Part shown: positions 23,089-38,472 of the stretch, one piece after another
Numbering within the stretch: the stretch's first letter is position 1
How the letters are laid out: the number at the start of each line of letters is the position of its first letter
Assembly: GCA_963402885.1 (NCBI GenBank)
Contig: OY727095.1
Location: 25,177,001 to 25,241,000 of the forward strand
Reading direction: 5' to 3'
Length of the DNA: 64,000 bases
From: Antedon bifida
Taxonomy: Eukaryota > Echinodermata > Crinoidea > Comatulida > Antedonidae
Program-made: the position numbers and the translations under genes
The notes under the pieces: generated by a model
Databases searched by the model: none
The model's input: the letters and a program-made list of their open reading frames with translations, nothing else
Told to the model about the DNA's origin: nothing

Positions 23089-24304
23089 AATTTAGCTAAC
23101 TCGTACCTGATTAATTTGGACAACTCGTACCTGATTATTTGGACAACTCGTACCTGATTAATTTGGACAACTCGTACCTAATAATTTGGCTAAATCATAC
23201 CTGATTAATTTGGACAACTCGTACCTAATTAAATTGGACAACTCGTACCTAATTAATTTGGCTAACTCGTACCTGAATAATTTGGACAACTCGTACCTGA
23301 TTATTTGGACAACTTGTACCTGATTAATTTGGACAACTCGTACCTGATTTATTTGGACAACTCGTACCTAATTAAATTGAAAAACTTGTACCTGATTAAT
23401 TTGGACAACTCGTACCTGATTAATTTGGACAACTTGTACCTGATTAATTTGGACAACTCGTACCTAATTAATTTGGACAACTCGTACCTGATTAATTTAG
23501 CTAACTCGTACCTGATTTATTTGGACAACTCGTACCTAATTAAATTGAAAAACTCGTACCTGATTAATTTAGACAACTCGTACCTGATTAATTTGGACAA
23601 CTCGTACCTAATTATTTGGACAATTCGCACCTGATTAATTTGGACAACTCGTACCTAATAATTTGGCTAAATCATACCCGATTAATTTGGACAACTCGTA
23701 CCTAATTAAATTGGACAACTCGTACCTGAATAATTTGGCTAACTCGTACCTGATTATTTGGACAACTTGTACCTGATTAATTTGGACAACTCGTACCTAA
23801 TTAATTTGGACAACTCGTACCTGATTAATTTAGCTAACTCGTACCTGATTTATTTGGACAACTCGTACCTAATTAAATTGAAAAACTCGTACCTGATTAA
23901 TTTGGACAACTCGTACCTGATTAATTTGGACAACTCGTACCTAATTATTTCGACAACTCGTACCTGATTAATTTGGACAACTCGTACCTAATAATTTGGC
24001 TAAATCATACCTGATTAATTTGGACAACTCGTACCTAATTAAATTGGACAACTCGTACCCGATTAATTTGGACAACTCGTACCTAATTAAATTGAACAAC
24101 TCGTACCCCATTAATTTGGACAACTCGTACCTAATAATTTGGCTAAATCATACCCGATTAATTTGGACAACTCGTACCTAAATAATTTGGCTAACTCGTA
24201 CCTGATTAATTTGGACAACTCGTACCTGATTAATTTGGACAACTCGTACCTGATTATTTGGACAATTCGTACCTGATTAATTTGGACAACTCGTACCTAA
24301 TAAT

Positions 24305-25618
24305 TTGGCTAAATCATACCTGATTAATTTGGAAAACTCGTACCTAATTAAATTGGACAACTCGTACCTAATTAATTTGGCTAACTCGTACCTGATTAAT
24401 TTGGACAACTCGTACCTGATTAATTTGGACAACTCGTACCTGATTAATTTGGACAACTCGTACCTAATAATTTGGCTAAATCATACCTGATTAATTTGGA
24501 CAACTCGTACCTAATTAAATTGGACAACTCGTACCTAATAATTTGGCTAAATCATACCTGATTAATTTGGACAACTCGTACCTAATTAAATTGGACAACT
24601 CGTACCCGATTAATTTGGACAACTCGTACCTAATTAATTTGGACAACTCGTACCTAATTAATTTGGCTAACTCGTACCTGATTAATTTGGACAACTCGTA
24701 TCTGATTATTTGGACAACTCGTACCTAATAATTTGGCTAAATCATACCTGATTAATTTGGACAACTCGTACCTAATTAAATTGGACAACTCGTACCTAAT
24801 TAATTTGTCTAACTCGTACCTGAATAATTTGGACAATTCGTACCTGATTATTTGGACAACTCGTACCTGATTAATTTGGACAACTCGTACCTAATAATTT
24901 AGCTAACTCGTACCTGATTTATTTGGACAACTCGTACCTGATTAATTTGGACAATCGTACCTGATTATTTGGACAACTCGTACCTGATTAATTTGGACAA
25001 CTCGTACCTAATAATTTGGCTAAATCATACCTGATTAATTTGGACAACTCGTACCTAATTAAATTGGACAACTCGTACCTAATAATTTGGCTAAATCATA
25101 CCTGATTAATTTGGAAAACTTGTACCTAATTAAATTGGACAACTCGTACCTAATTAATTTGGCTAACTCGTACCTGATTAATTCGGACAACTCGTACCTG
25201 ATTAATTTGGACAACTCGTACCTGATTAATTTGGACAACTCGTACCTAATAATTTGGCTAAATCATACCTGATTAATTTGGACAACTCGTACCTAATTAA
25301 ATTGGACAACTCGTACCTAATAATTTGGCTAAATCATACCTGATTAATTTGGACAACTCGTACCTAATTAAATTGGACAACTCGTACCCGATTAATTTGG
25401 ACAACTCGTACCTAATTAATTTGGACAACTCATACCTAATTAATTTGGCTAACTCGTACCTGATTAATTTGGACAACTCGTATCTGATTATTTGGACAAC
25501 TCGTACCTAATAATTTGGCTAAATCATACCTGATTAATTTGGACAACTCGTACCTAATTAAATTGGACAACTCGTACCTAATTAATTTGTCTAACTCGTA
25601 CCTGAATAATTTGGACAA
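24305..25618. repeat. 782-bp tandem satellite duplication
   Basis: Landmarks at 24305, 24543 and 24654 recur at 25087, 25325 and 25436, a constant offset of 782 bp. Differences are scattered single bases, for example AACTCG to AACTTG near 25117. A related third block lies near 26940-27377. Confidence 0.7.
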
Positions 25619-28600
25619 CTCGTACCTGATTATTTGGACAATTCGTACCTGATTAATTTGGACAACTCGTACCTAATAATTTGGCTAAATCATACCTGAT
25701 TAATTTGGACAACTCGTACCTAATTAAATTGGACAACTCGTACCTAATTAATTTGGCTAACTCGTACCTGATTAATTTGGACAACTCGTACCTGATTATT
25801 TGGACAACTTGTACCTGATTAATTTGGACAACTCGTACCTAATAATTTGGCTAAACCATACCTGATTAATTTGGATAACTCGTACCTAATTAATTTGGAC
25901 AACTCGTACCTGATTAATTTAGCTAACTCGTACCTGATTTATTTGGACAACTCGTACCTGATTAATTTGGACAACTCGTACCTGATTATTTGGACAACTC
26001 GTACCTGATTAATTTGGACAACTCGTACCTAATAATTTGGCTAAATCATACCTGATTAATTTGGACAACTCGTACCTAATTAAATTGGACAACTCGTACC
26101 TAATTAATTTGGCTAACTCGTACCTGAATAATTTGGACAACTCGTACCTGATTATTTGGACAACTTGTACCTGATTAATTTGGACAACTCGTACCTAATT
26201 AATTTGGACAACTCGTACCTGATTAATTTAGCTAACTCGTACCTGATATATTTGGACAACTCGTACCTAATTAAATTGAAAAACTCGTACCTGATTAATT
26301 TGGACAATTCGTACCTGATTAATTTGGACAACTCGTACCTAATTATTTGGACAACTCGTACCTGATTAATTTGGACAACTCGTACCTAATAATTTGGCTA
26401 AATCATACCTGATTAATTTGGACAACTCGTACCTAATTAAATTGGACAACTCGTACCTGAATTATTTGGCTAACTCGTACCTGATTATTTGGACAACTCG
26501 TACCTAATTAAATTGAAAAACTCGTACCTGATTAATTTGGACAAATCGTACCTGATTAATTTGGACAACTCGTACCTAATTATTTCGACAACTCGTACCT
26601 GATTAATTTGGACAACTCGTACCTAATAATTTGGCTAAATCATACCTGATTAATTTGGACAACTCGTACCTAATTAAATTGGACAACTCGTACCCGATTA
26701 ATTTGGACAACTCGTACCTAATTAAATTGAACAACTCGTACCCCATTAATTTGGACAACTCGTACCTAATAATTTGGCTAAATCATACCCGATTAATTTG
26801 GACAACTCGTACCTAAATAATTTGGCTAACTCGTACCTGATTAATTTGGACAACTCGTACCTGATTAATTTGGACAACTCGTACCTGATTATTTGGACAA
26901 TTCGTACCTGATTAATTTGGACAACTCGTACCTAATAATTTGGCTAAATCATACCTGATTAATTTGGAAAACTCGTACCTAATTAAATTGGACAACTCGT
27001 ACCTAATTAATTGGGCTAACTCGTACCTGATTAATTTGGACAACTCGTACCTGATTAATTTGGACAACTCGTACCTGATTAATTTGGCTAAATCATACCT
27101 GATTAATTTGGACAACTCGTACCTAATTAAATTGGACAACTCGTACCCGATTAATTTGGACAACTCGTACCTAATTAATTTGGACAACTCGTACCTAATT
27201 AATTTGGCTAACTCGTACCTGATTAATTTGGACAACTCGTATCTGATTATTTGGACAACTCGTACCTAATAATTTGGCTAAATCATACCTGATTAATTTG
27301 GACAACTCGTACCTAATTAAATTAGACAACTCGTACCTAATTAATTTGTCTAACTCGTACCTGAATAATTTGGACAATTCGTACCTGATTATTTGGACAA
27401 CTCGTACCTGATTAATTTGGACAACTCGTACCTAATAATTTAGCTAACTCGTACCTGATTTATTTGGACAACTCGTACCTGATTAATTTGGACAACTCGT
27501 ACCTGATTATTTGGACAACTCGTACCTCATTAATTTGGACAACTCGTACCTAATAATTTGGCTAAATCATATCTGATTATTTGGACAACTCGTACCTAAT
27601 AATTTGGCTAAATCATACCTGATTAATTTGGACAACTCGTACCTAATTAAATTGGACAACTCGTACCTAATTAATTTGTCTAACTCGTACCTGAATAATT
27701 TGGACAACTCGTACCTGATTATTTGGACAATTCGTACCTGATTAATTTGGACAACTCGTACCTAATAATTTGGCTAAATCATACCTGATTAATTTGGACA
27801 ACTCGTACCTAATTAAATTGGACAACTCGTACCTAATTAATTTGGCTAACTCGTACCTGATTAATTTGGACAACTCGTACCTGATTATTTGGACCATACC
27901 TGATTAATTTGGATAACTCGTACCTAATTAATTTGGACAACTCGTACCTGATTAATTTAGCTAACTCGTACCTGATTTATTTGGACAACTCGTACCTGAT
28001 TAATTTGGACAACTCGTACCTGATTATTTGGACAACTCGTACCTGATTAATTTGGACAACTCGTACCTAATAATTTGGCTAAATCATACCTGATTAATTT
28101 GGACAACTCGTACCTAATTAAATTGGACAACTCGTACCTAATTAATTTGGCTAACTCGTACCTGAATAATTTGGACAACTCGTACCTGATTATTTGGACA
28201 ACTTGTACCTGATTAATTTGGACAACTCGTACCTAATTAATTTGGACAACTCGTACCTGATTAATTTAGCTAACTCGTACCTGATATATTTGGACAACTC
28301 GTACCTAATTAAATTGAAAAACTCGTACCTGATTAATTTGGACAACTCGTACCTGATTAATTTGGACAACTCGTACCTAATTATTTGGACAACTCGTACC
28401 TGATTAATTTGGACAACTCGTACCTAATAATTTGGCTAAATCATACCTGATTAATTTGGACAACTCGTACCTAATTAAATTGGACAACTCGTACCCGATT
28501 AATTTGGACAACTCGTACCTAATTAATTTGGACAACTCGTACCTAATTAATTTGGCTAACTCGTACCTGATTAATTTGGACAAATCGTACCTGATTATTT

Positions 28601-29360
28601 GGACAACTCGTACCTGATTAATTTGGACAACTCGTACCTAATTAAATTGGACAACTCGTACCTAATTAATTTGGCTAACTCGTACCTGATTAATTTGGAC
28701 AACTCGTACCTGATTATTTGGACAACTCGTACCTGATTAATTTGGACAACTCGTACCAAATAATTTGGCTAAATCATACCTGATTAATTTGGACAACTCA
28801 TACCTAATTAAATTGGACAACTCGTACCCGATTAATTTGGACAACACGTACCTAATTAATTTGGACAACTTGTACCTAATTAATTTGGCTAACTCGTACC
28901 TGATTAATTTGGACAACTCGTACCTAATTAAATTGGACAACTCGTACCCGATTAATTTGGACAACTCGTACCTAATTAATTTGGACAACTCGTACCTGAT
29001 TAATTTAGCTAACTCGTACCTGATTAATTTGGACAACTCGTACCTAATTAAATTGGACAACTCGTACCCGAATAATTTGGACAACTCGTACCTAATAATT
29101 TGGCTAAATCATACCTGATTAATTTGGACAACTCGTACCTAATAATTTTGCTATATCATACCTGATTAATTTGGACAACTCGTACCTAATTAAATTGGAC
29201 AAATCGTACCCGATTAATTTGGACAACTCGTACCTAATTAATTTGGACAACTCGTACCTAATTAATTTGGCTAACTCGTACCTGATTATTTGGACAACTC
29301 GTACCTGATTAATTTGGACAACTTCATACCTAATAATTTGGCTAAATCATACCTGATTAA

Positions 29361-32350
29361 TTTGGAAACTTGTTCCTAATTAAATTGGACAACTCGTACC
29401 CGATTAATTTGGCTAACTAGTACCTTATTAATTTGGACAACTCGTACCTGATTATTTGGACAACTTGTACCTGATTAATTTGGCTAACTCGTACCTGATT
29501 AATTTGGACAACTCGTACCTTATTATTTGGACAATTCGTACCTGATTAATTTGGACAACTCGTACCTAATAATTTGGCTAAATCATACCTGATTAATTTG
29601 GACAACTCGTACCTAATTAAATTGGACAACTCGTACCTAATTAATTTGGCTAACTCGTACCGGATTAATTTGGACAATTCGTACCTGATTAATTTGGACA
29701 ACTCGTACCTGATTAATTTGGACAACTTGTACCTGATTAATTTGGCTAAATCATACCTGATTAATTTGGATAACTCGTACCTAATTAATTTGGACAACTC
29801 GTACCTGATTAATTTAGCTAACTCGTACCTAATTTATTTGGACAACTCGTACCTAATTAAATTGAAAAATTCGTACCTGATTAATTTGGACAACTCGTAC
29901 CTGATTAATTTGGACAACTCGTACGTGATTATTTGGACAACTCGTACCTAATAATTTGGCTAAATCATACCTGATTAATTTGGACAACTCGTACCTAATT
30001 AAATTGGACAACTCGTACCCGATTAATTTGGACAACTCGTACCTAATAATGTGGCTAAATCATACCTGATTAATTTGGACAACTCGTACCTAATTAAATT
30101 GGACAACTCGTACCAGATTAATTTGGACAACTCGTACCTAATTAATTTGGCTAACTCGTACCTGATTAATTTGGACAACTCGTACCTGATTATTTGGACA
30201 ACTCGTACCAGATTAATTTGGACAACTCGTACCTAATAATTTGGCTAAATCATACCTGATTAATTTGGACAACTCGTACCTAATTAAATTGGACAACTCG
30301 TACCCGAATAATTTGGACAACTCGTACCTAATAATATGGCTAAATCATACCTGATTAATTTGGACAACTCGTACCTAATAATTTTGCTATATCATACCTG
30401 ATTAATTTGGACAACTCGTACCTAATTAAATTGGACAAATCGTACCCGATTAATTTGGACAACTCGTACCTAATTAATTTGGACAACTCGTACCTAATTA
30501 ATTTGGCTAACTCGTACCTGATTAATTCGGACAACTCGTACCTGATTATTTGGACAACTCGTACCTGATTAATTTGGACAACTTCATACCTAATAATTTG
30601 GCTAAATCATACCTGATTAATTTGGAAACTTGTTCCTAATTAAATTGGACAACTCGTACCCGATTAATTTGGCTAACTAGTACCTTATTAATTTGGACAA
30701 TTCGTACCTGATTATTTGGACAACTTGTACCTGATTAATTTGGACAACTCGTACCTAATAATTTGGCTAAATCATACCTGATTAATTTGGACAACTCGTA
30801 CCTAATTAATTTGGCTAACTCGTACCTGATTAATTTGGACAACTCATACCTTATTATTTGGACAATTCGTACCTGATTAATTTGGACAACTCGTACCTAA
30901 TAATTTGGCTAAATCATACTTGATTAATTTGGACAACTCGTACCTAATTAAATTGGACAACTCGTACCTAATTAATTTGGCTAACTCGTACCTGATTAAT
31001 TTGGACAACTTGTACCTAATAATTTGGCTAAATCATACCTGATTAATTTGGACAACTCGTACCTAATTAAATTGGACAACTCGTACCCGATTAATTTGGA
31101 CAACTCGTACCTAATAATTTGGCTAAATCATACCGGATTAATTTGGACAACTCGTACCTAATAATTTTGCTATATCATACCTGATTAATTTGGACAACTC
31201 GTACCTAATTAAATTGGACAACTCGTACCCGATTAATTTGGACAACTCGTACCTAATTAATTTGGACAACTCGTACCTAATTAATTTGGCTAACTCGTAC
31301 CTGATTAATTCGGACAACTCGTACCTGATTATTTGGACAACTCGTACCTGATTAATTTGGACAACTTCATACCTAATAATTTGGCTAAATCATACCTGAT
31401 TAATTTGGAAACTTGTTCCTAATTAAATTGGACAACTCGTACCTGATTAATTTGGCTAACTAGTACCTTATTAATTTGGACAACTCGTACCTGATTATTT
31501 GGACAACTTGTACCTGATTAATTTGGACAACTCGTACCTAATAATTTGGCTAAATCATACCTGATTAATTTGGACAACTCGTACCTAATTAATTTGGCTA
31601 ACTCGTACCTGATTAATTTGGACAACTCGTACCTTATTATTTGGACAATTCGTACCTGATTAATTTGGACAACTCGTACCTAATAATTTGGCTAAATCAT
31701 ACCTGATTAATTTGGACAACTCGTACCTAATTAAATTGGACAACTCGTACCTAATTAATTTGGCTAACTCGTACCGGATTAATTTGGACAATTCGTACCT
31801 GATTAATTTGGACAACTCGTACCTGATTAATTTGGACAACTTGTACCTGATTAATTTGGCTAAATCATACCTGATTAATTTGGATAACTCGTACCTAATT
31901 AATTTGGACAACTCGTACCTGATTAATTTAGCTAACTCGTACCTGATTTATTTGGACAACTCGTACCTAATTAAATTGAAAAATTCGTACCTGATTAATT
32001 TGGACAACTCGTACCTGATTAATTTGGACAACTCGTACGTGATTATTTGGACAACTCGTACCTAATAATTTGGCTAAATCATACCTGATTAATTTGGACA
32101 ACTCGTACCTAATTAAATTGGACAACTCGTACCCGATTAATTTGGACAACTCGTACCTAATAATGTGGCTAAATCATACCTGATTAATTTGGACAACTCG
32201 TACCTAATTAAATTGGACAACTCGTACCAGATTAATTTGGACAACTCGTACCTAATTAATTTGGCTAACTCGTACCTGATTAATTTGGACAACTCGTACC
32301 TGATTATTTGGACAACTCGTACCAGATTAATTTGGACAACTCGTACCTAA
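29361..32350. repeat. ~2.1-kb satellite higher-order repeat with rare landmark
   Basis: The rare variant GGAAACTTGTTCC occurs at about 29364, 30624 and 31407, each time followed by GGCTAACTAGTACCTTATT. Segments 29574-30236 and 31688-32350 match at a constant offset of 2,114 bp. Between the landmark and those segments the second copy carries three extra monomers. Confidence 0.7.
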
Positions 32351-35300
32351 TAATTTGGCTAAATCATACCTGATTAATTTGGACAACTCGTACCTAATTA
32401 AATTGGACAACTCGTACCTAATTAATTTGGCTAACTCGTACCTGATTAATTTGGACAACTCGTACCTGATTATTTGGACAATTCGTACCTGACTAATTTG
32501 GACAACTCGTACCTAATAATTTGGCTAAATCATACCTGATTAATTTGGACAACTCGTACCTAATTAATTTGGACAACTCGTACCTGATTAATTTGGACAA
32601 CTCGTACCTTATTTATTTGGACAACTCGTACCTTATTAATTTGGACAACTCGTACCTGATTATATGGACAACTCGTACCTGATTAATTTGGACAACTCGT
32701 ACCCGATTAATTTGGACAACTCGTACCTAATTAAATTGAACAACTCGTACCCCATTAATTTGGACAACTCGTACCTAATAATTTGGCTAAATCATACCCG
32801 ATTAAATTGGACAACTCGTACCTAATTAAATTGGACAACTCGTACCTAAATAATTTGGCTAACTCGTACCTGATTAATTTGGACAACTCGTACCTGATTA
32901 ATTTGGACAATTCGTACCTGATTAATTTGGACAACTCGTACCTAATAATTTGGCTAAATCATACCTGATTAATTTGGACAACTCGTACCTAATTAAATTG
33001 GACAACTCGTACCTAATTAATTTAGCTAACTTGTACCTGATTAATTTGGACAACTCGTACCTGATTAATTTGGACAACTCGTACCTAATAATTTGGCTAA
33101 ATCATACCTGATTAATTTCGACAACTCGTACCTAATTAAATTGGACAACTCGTACCCGATTAATTTGGACAACTCGTACCTAATAATTTGGCTAAATCAT
33201 ACCTGATTAATTTGGACAACTCGTACCTAATTAAATTGGACAACTCGTACCCGATTAATTTGGACAACTCGTACCTAATTAATTTGGACAACTCGTACCT
33301 AATTAATTTGGCTAACTCGTACCTGATTAATTTGGACAACTCGTACCTGATTATTTGGACAACTCGTACCTGATTAATTTGGACAACTCGTACCTAATAA
33401 TTTGGCTAAATCATACCTGTTTAATTTGGACAACTCGTACCTAATTAAATTGAAAAACTCGTACCTGATTAATTTGGACAACTCGTACCTGATTAATTTG
33501 GACAACTCGTACCTAATTATTTGGACAACTCGTACCTGATTAATTTGGACAACTCGTACCTAATAATTTGGCTAAATCATACCTGATTAATTTGGACAAC
33601 TCGTACCTAATTAAATTGGACAACTCGTACCCGATTAATTTGGACAACTCGTACCTAATTAAATTGAACAACTCGTACCCCATTAATTTGGACAACTCGT
33701 ACCTAATAATTTGGCTAAATCATACCCGATTAATTTGGACAACTCGTTCCTAATTAAATTGGACAACTCGTACCTAAATAATTTGGCTAACTCGTACCTG
33801 ATTAATTTGGACAATTCGTACCTGATTAATTTGGACAACTCGTACCTGATTATTTGGACAATTCGTACCTGATTAATTTGGACAACTCGTACCTAATAAT
33901 TTGGCTAAATCATACCTGATTAATTTGGAAAACTCGTACCTAATTAAATTGGACAACTCGTACCTAATTAATTTGGCTAACTCGTACCTAATTAAATTGG
34001 ACAACTCGTACCCGATTAATTTGGACAACTCGTACCTAATAATTTGGCTAAATCATACCTGATTAATTTGGACAACTCGTACCTAATTAAATTGGACAAC
34101 TCGTACCCGATTAATTTGGACAACTCGTACCTAATTAATTTGGACAACTCGTACCTAATTAATTTGGCTAACTCGTACCTGATTAATTTGGACAACTCGT
34201 AACTGATTATTTGGACAAGTCGTACCTGATTAATTTGGACAACTCGTACCTAATAATTTGGCTAAATCATACCTGATTAATTTGGACAACTCGTACCTAA
34301 TTAAATTGAAAAACTCGTACCTGATTAATTTGGACAACTCGTACCTGATTAATTTGGACAACTCGTACCTAATTATTTGGACAACTCGTACCTGATTAAT
34401 TTGGACAACTCGTACCTAATAATTTGGCTAAATCATACCTGATTAATTTGGACAACTCGTACCCGATTAATTTGGACAACTCGTACCTAATTAAATTGAA
34501 CAACTCGTACCCCATTAATTTGGACAACTCGTACCTAATAATTTGGCTAAATCATACCCGATTAATTTGGACAACTCGTACCTAATTAAATTGGACAACT
34601 CGTACCTGATTAATTTGGACAAATCGTACCTGATTAATTTGGACAACTCGTACCTGATTATTTGGACAATTCGTACCTGATTAATTTGGACAACTCGTAC
34701 CTAATAATTTGGCTAAATCATACCTGATTAATTTGGAAAACTCGTACCTAATTAAATTGGACAACTCGTACCTAATTAATTTGGCTAACTCGTACCTGAT
34801 TAATTTGGACAACTCGTACCTGATTAATTTGGACAACTCGTACCTGATTAATTTGGACAACTCATACCTAATAATTTGGCTAAATCATACCTGATTAATT
34901 TGGACAACTCGTACCTAATTAAATTGGACAACTCGTACCTAATAATTTGGCTAAATCATACCTGATTAATTTGGACAACTCGTACCTAATTAAATTGGAC
35001 AACTCGTACCCGATTAATTTGGACAACTCGTACCTAATTAATTTGGACAACTCGTACCTAATTAATTTGGCTAACTCGTACCTGATTAATTTGGACAACT
35101 CGTATCTGATTATTTGGACAACTCGTACCTAATAATTTGGCTAAATCATACCTGATTAATTTGGACAACTCGTACCTAATTAAATTGGACAACTCGTACC
35201 TAATTAATTTGTCTAACTCGTACCTGAATAATTTGGACAACTCGTACCTGATTAATTTGGACAACTCGTACCTGATTAATTTGGACAACTCGTACCTAAT

Positions 35301-37840
35301 AATTTGGCTAAATCATACCTGATTAATTTGGACAACTCGTACCTAATTAAATTGGACAACTCGTACCTAATTAATTTGGCTAACTCGTACCTGATTAATT
35401 TGGACAACTCGTACCTGATTATTTGGACAACTTGTACCTGATTAATTTGGACAACTCGTACCTAATAATTTGGCTAAACCATACCTGATTAATTTGGCTA
35501 ACTCGTACCTGAATAATTTGGACAACTCGTACCTGATTATTTGGACAACTTGTACCTGATTAATTTGGACAACTCGTACCTGATTAATTTGGACAACTCG
35601 TACCTGATTAATTTGGACAATTCGTACCTGATTAATTTGGACAACTCGTACCTGATTATTTGGACAATTCGTACCTGATTAATTTGGACAACTCGTACCT
35701 AATAATTTGGCTAAATCATACCTGATTAATTTGGACAACTCGTACCTAATTAAATTGGACAACTCATACCTAATTAATTTGGCTAACTCGTACCTGATTA
35801 TTTGGACAACTCGTACCTGATTAATTTGGAAAACTCGTACCTGATTAATTTGGACAACTCGTACCTAATAATTTGGCTAAATCATACCTGATTAATTTGG
35901 ACAACTCGTACCTAATTAAATTGGACAACTCGTACCCGATTAATTTGGACAACTCGTACCTAATAATTTGGCTAAATCATACCTGATTAATTTGGACAAC
36001 TCGTACCTAATTAAATTGGACAACTCGTACCCGATTAATTTGGACAACTCGTACCTAGTTAATTTGGACAACTCGTACCTAATTAATTTGGCTAACTCGT
36101 ACCTGATTAATTTGGACAACTCGTACCTGATTATTTGGACAACTCGTACCTGATTAATTTGGACAACTCGTACCTAATAATTTGGCTAAATCATACCTGA
36201 TTAATTTGGACAACTCGTACCTAATTAAATTGGACAACTCGTACCCGATTAATTTGGACAACTCGTACCTAATAATTTGGCTAAATCATACCTGATTAAT
36301 TTGGACAACTCGTACCTAATTAAATTGGACAACTCGTACCCGATTAATTTGGACAACTCGTACCTGATTAATTTGGACAACTCGTACCTAATAATTTGGC
36401 TAAATCATACCTGATTAATTTGGACAACTCGTACCTAATTAAATTGAAAAACTCGTACCTAATAATTTGGCTAAATCATACCTGATTAATTTGGACAACT
36501 CGTACCTAATTAAATTGGACAACTCGTACCCGATTAATTTGGACAACTCGTACCTAATAATTTGGCTAAATCATACCTGATTAATTTGGACAACTCCTAC
36601 CTAATTAAATTGGACAACTAGTACCCGATTAATTTGGACAACTCGTACTTAATTAATTTGGACAACTCGTACCTAATTAATTTGGCTAACTCGTACCTGA
36701 TTAATTTGGACAACTCGTACCTGATTATTTGGACAATTCGTACCTGATTAATTTGGACAACTCGTACCTAATAATTTGGCTAAATCATACCTGATTAATT
36801 TGGACAACTCGTACCTGATTAATTTGGACAACTCGTACCTGATTAATTTGGCTAACTTGTACCTGATTAATTTGGACAAATCGTACCTGATTATTTGGAC
36901 AACTCGTACCTAATTATTTGGAAAACTCGTACCTGATTAATTTGGACAACTCGTACCTAATTAATGTGGCTAAATCATACCTGATTAATTTGGACAATTC
37001 ATACCTAATTAAATTGGACAACTCGTACACGATTAATTTGGACAACTCGTACCTAATTAATTTGGACAACTCGTACCTAATTAATTTGGCTAACTCGTAC
37101 CTGATTAATTTGGACAACTCGTACCTGATTATTTGGACAACTCGTACCTGATTAATTTGGACAACTCGTACCTAATAATTTGGCTAAATAATACCTGATT
37201 AATTTGGACAACTCGTACCTAATAATTTGGCTAAATCATACCTGATTAATTTGGACAACTCGTACCTAATTAAATTGGACAACTCGTACCTAATTAATTT
37301 GGACAACTCGTACCTAATTAAATTGGACAACTCGTACCTAATTAATTTGGCTAAATCGTACCTGATTAATTTGGACAACTCGTACCTAATTAATTTGGAC
37401 AACTCGTACCTAATTAAATTGGACAACTCGTACCTAATTAATTTGGCTAACTCGTACCTGATTAATTTGGACAACTCGTACCTTATTAATTTGGACAACT
37501 CGTACCTGATTATTTGGACAACTCGTACCTGATTAATTTGGACAACTCGTACCTAATTAAATTGGACAACTCGTACCCGATTAATTTGGACAACTCGTAC
37601 CTAATAATTTGGCTAAATCATACCCGATTAATTTGGACAACTCGTACCTAATTAAATTGGACAACTCGTACCTAAATAATTTGGCTAACTCGTACCTGAT
37701 TAATTTGGACAACTCGTACCTGATTAATTTGGACAACTCGTACCTGATTATTTGGACAACTCGTACCTGATTATTTGGACAACTCGTACCTAATAATTTG
37801 GCTAAATCATACCTGAATAATTTGGACAACTCGTACCTAA

Positions 37841-37844
37841 TTAA
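37841..37844. repeat. Left TTAA target-site duplication of the MITE
   Basis: TTAA directly before the MITE. With the matching TTAA at 38469-38472 removed once, the flanks join into a normal satellite monomer (CCTAATTAAATTGG), so the pre-insertion site is fully reconstructed. Confidence 0.85.
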
Positions 37845-38468
37845 AGACCCCTTCCCTGCAATTTTGGACGTTTTTTGGAAAATAATACATATATATCACT
37901 TTAAAAACATTAAACCATGTCATTCCTTGTCTTAAATGTACGTTTTATGGTAAATTATGATAAAAAGTGAGAAACAATGCACTACCTAAGTAGCTCGCGG
38001 CGATCGACCTCTCGTGGACGGTCTTAGGCCTAGCCTAGCTAGGCTTAGTTTTGTAGGCCTAGCTGGTAAACATCGGTAACGTACGAACATCGTACGCTAG
38101 CTATATACCTAGCCTGACGTTGTATAGTTGCTGCATTAATTGTCTTTCTATTTTTGCCAGACTCCGTTGATACAAATTGGGGAAAACCCGGTATTTTCGC
38201 TGAAAAGTTAGGAGTCTTCCATTTGTTTTGGCCTCACGATCGATCGAAAAGTGGGCGAATTACAGGTGAAAAACAAAAATATCAATCAGCGCAATGCATT
38301 TTGGGATTTATAGCGGGCCGCTATAATTATTAGAATCGACTTATTGTTCACATTTTTAACCGTTTAAAGACGAAAAAAGTTATCGCAATAGGACCATATA
38401 GTATTATTTGTACATCAAATATAGTTTGTGATCTTAAATTAGATCTAAAAAACGTAGGGAAGGGGGCT
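37845..38468. mobile_element. 624-bp piggyBac-like MITE inserted in the satellite
   Basis: The only non-satellite sequence between 15860 and the end of the window. Its ends are imperfect 15-bp inverted repeats: left AGACCCCTTCCCTGC, right (complement) AGCCCCCTTCCCTAC. TTAA flanks both sides, as expected of piggyBac-superfamily insertions. It contains no ORF of useful length, so it would depend on a transposase encoded elsewhere. Internally it is GC-richer, with palindromic stretches: a CCTAGCCTAGCTAGGC region near 38030, and a near-perfect palindrome TTATAGCGGGCCGCTATAA at 38308-38326. No gene is visible inside. Confidence 0.85.
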
Positions 38469-38472
38469 TTAA
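38469..38472. repeat. Right TTAA target-site duplication of the MITE
   Basis: TTAA directly after the MITE, followed by ATTGGACAACTCG in correct satellite phase. Confidence 0.85.

Larger units (their letters stand above)
15860..37844. repeat. 23/24-bp satellite array, block 1
   Basis: Uninterrupted head-to-tail array of 24-bp monomers (some 23 bp) with core GGACAACTCGTACC preceded by TTAATTT, TTAAATT or TTATTT and followed by TGA, TAA or CGA. Recurrent variants are GGCTAAATCATACC (23-bp type), GGCTAACTCGTACC, TAGCTAACTCGTACC and TTGAAAAACTCGTACC. These occur in fixed local orders rather than at random, so the array has higher-order structure. Open frames of 60-125 codons on both strands (plus INLDNSYL, minus SKLIRYEL) arise because a 24-bp unit is eight stop-free codons; each ends where a 23-bp monomer shifts the frame. 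No gene is present. The array starts at the Harbinger right end. Confidence 0.97.

Noticed and set aside
37845-38468. Functional gene or RNA inside the satellite interruption
   Set aside because: No usable open frame or RNA fold that I recognise. Inverted ends and TTAA flanks explain the segment as a MITE.
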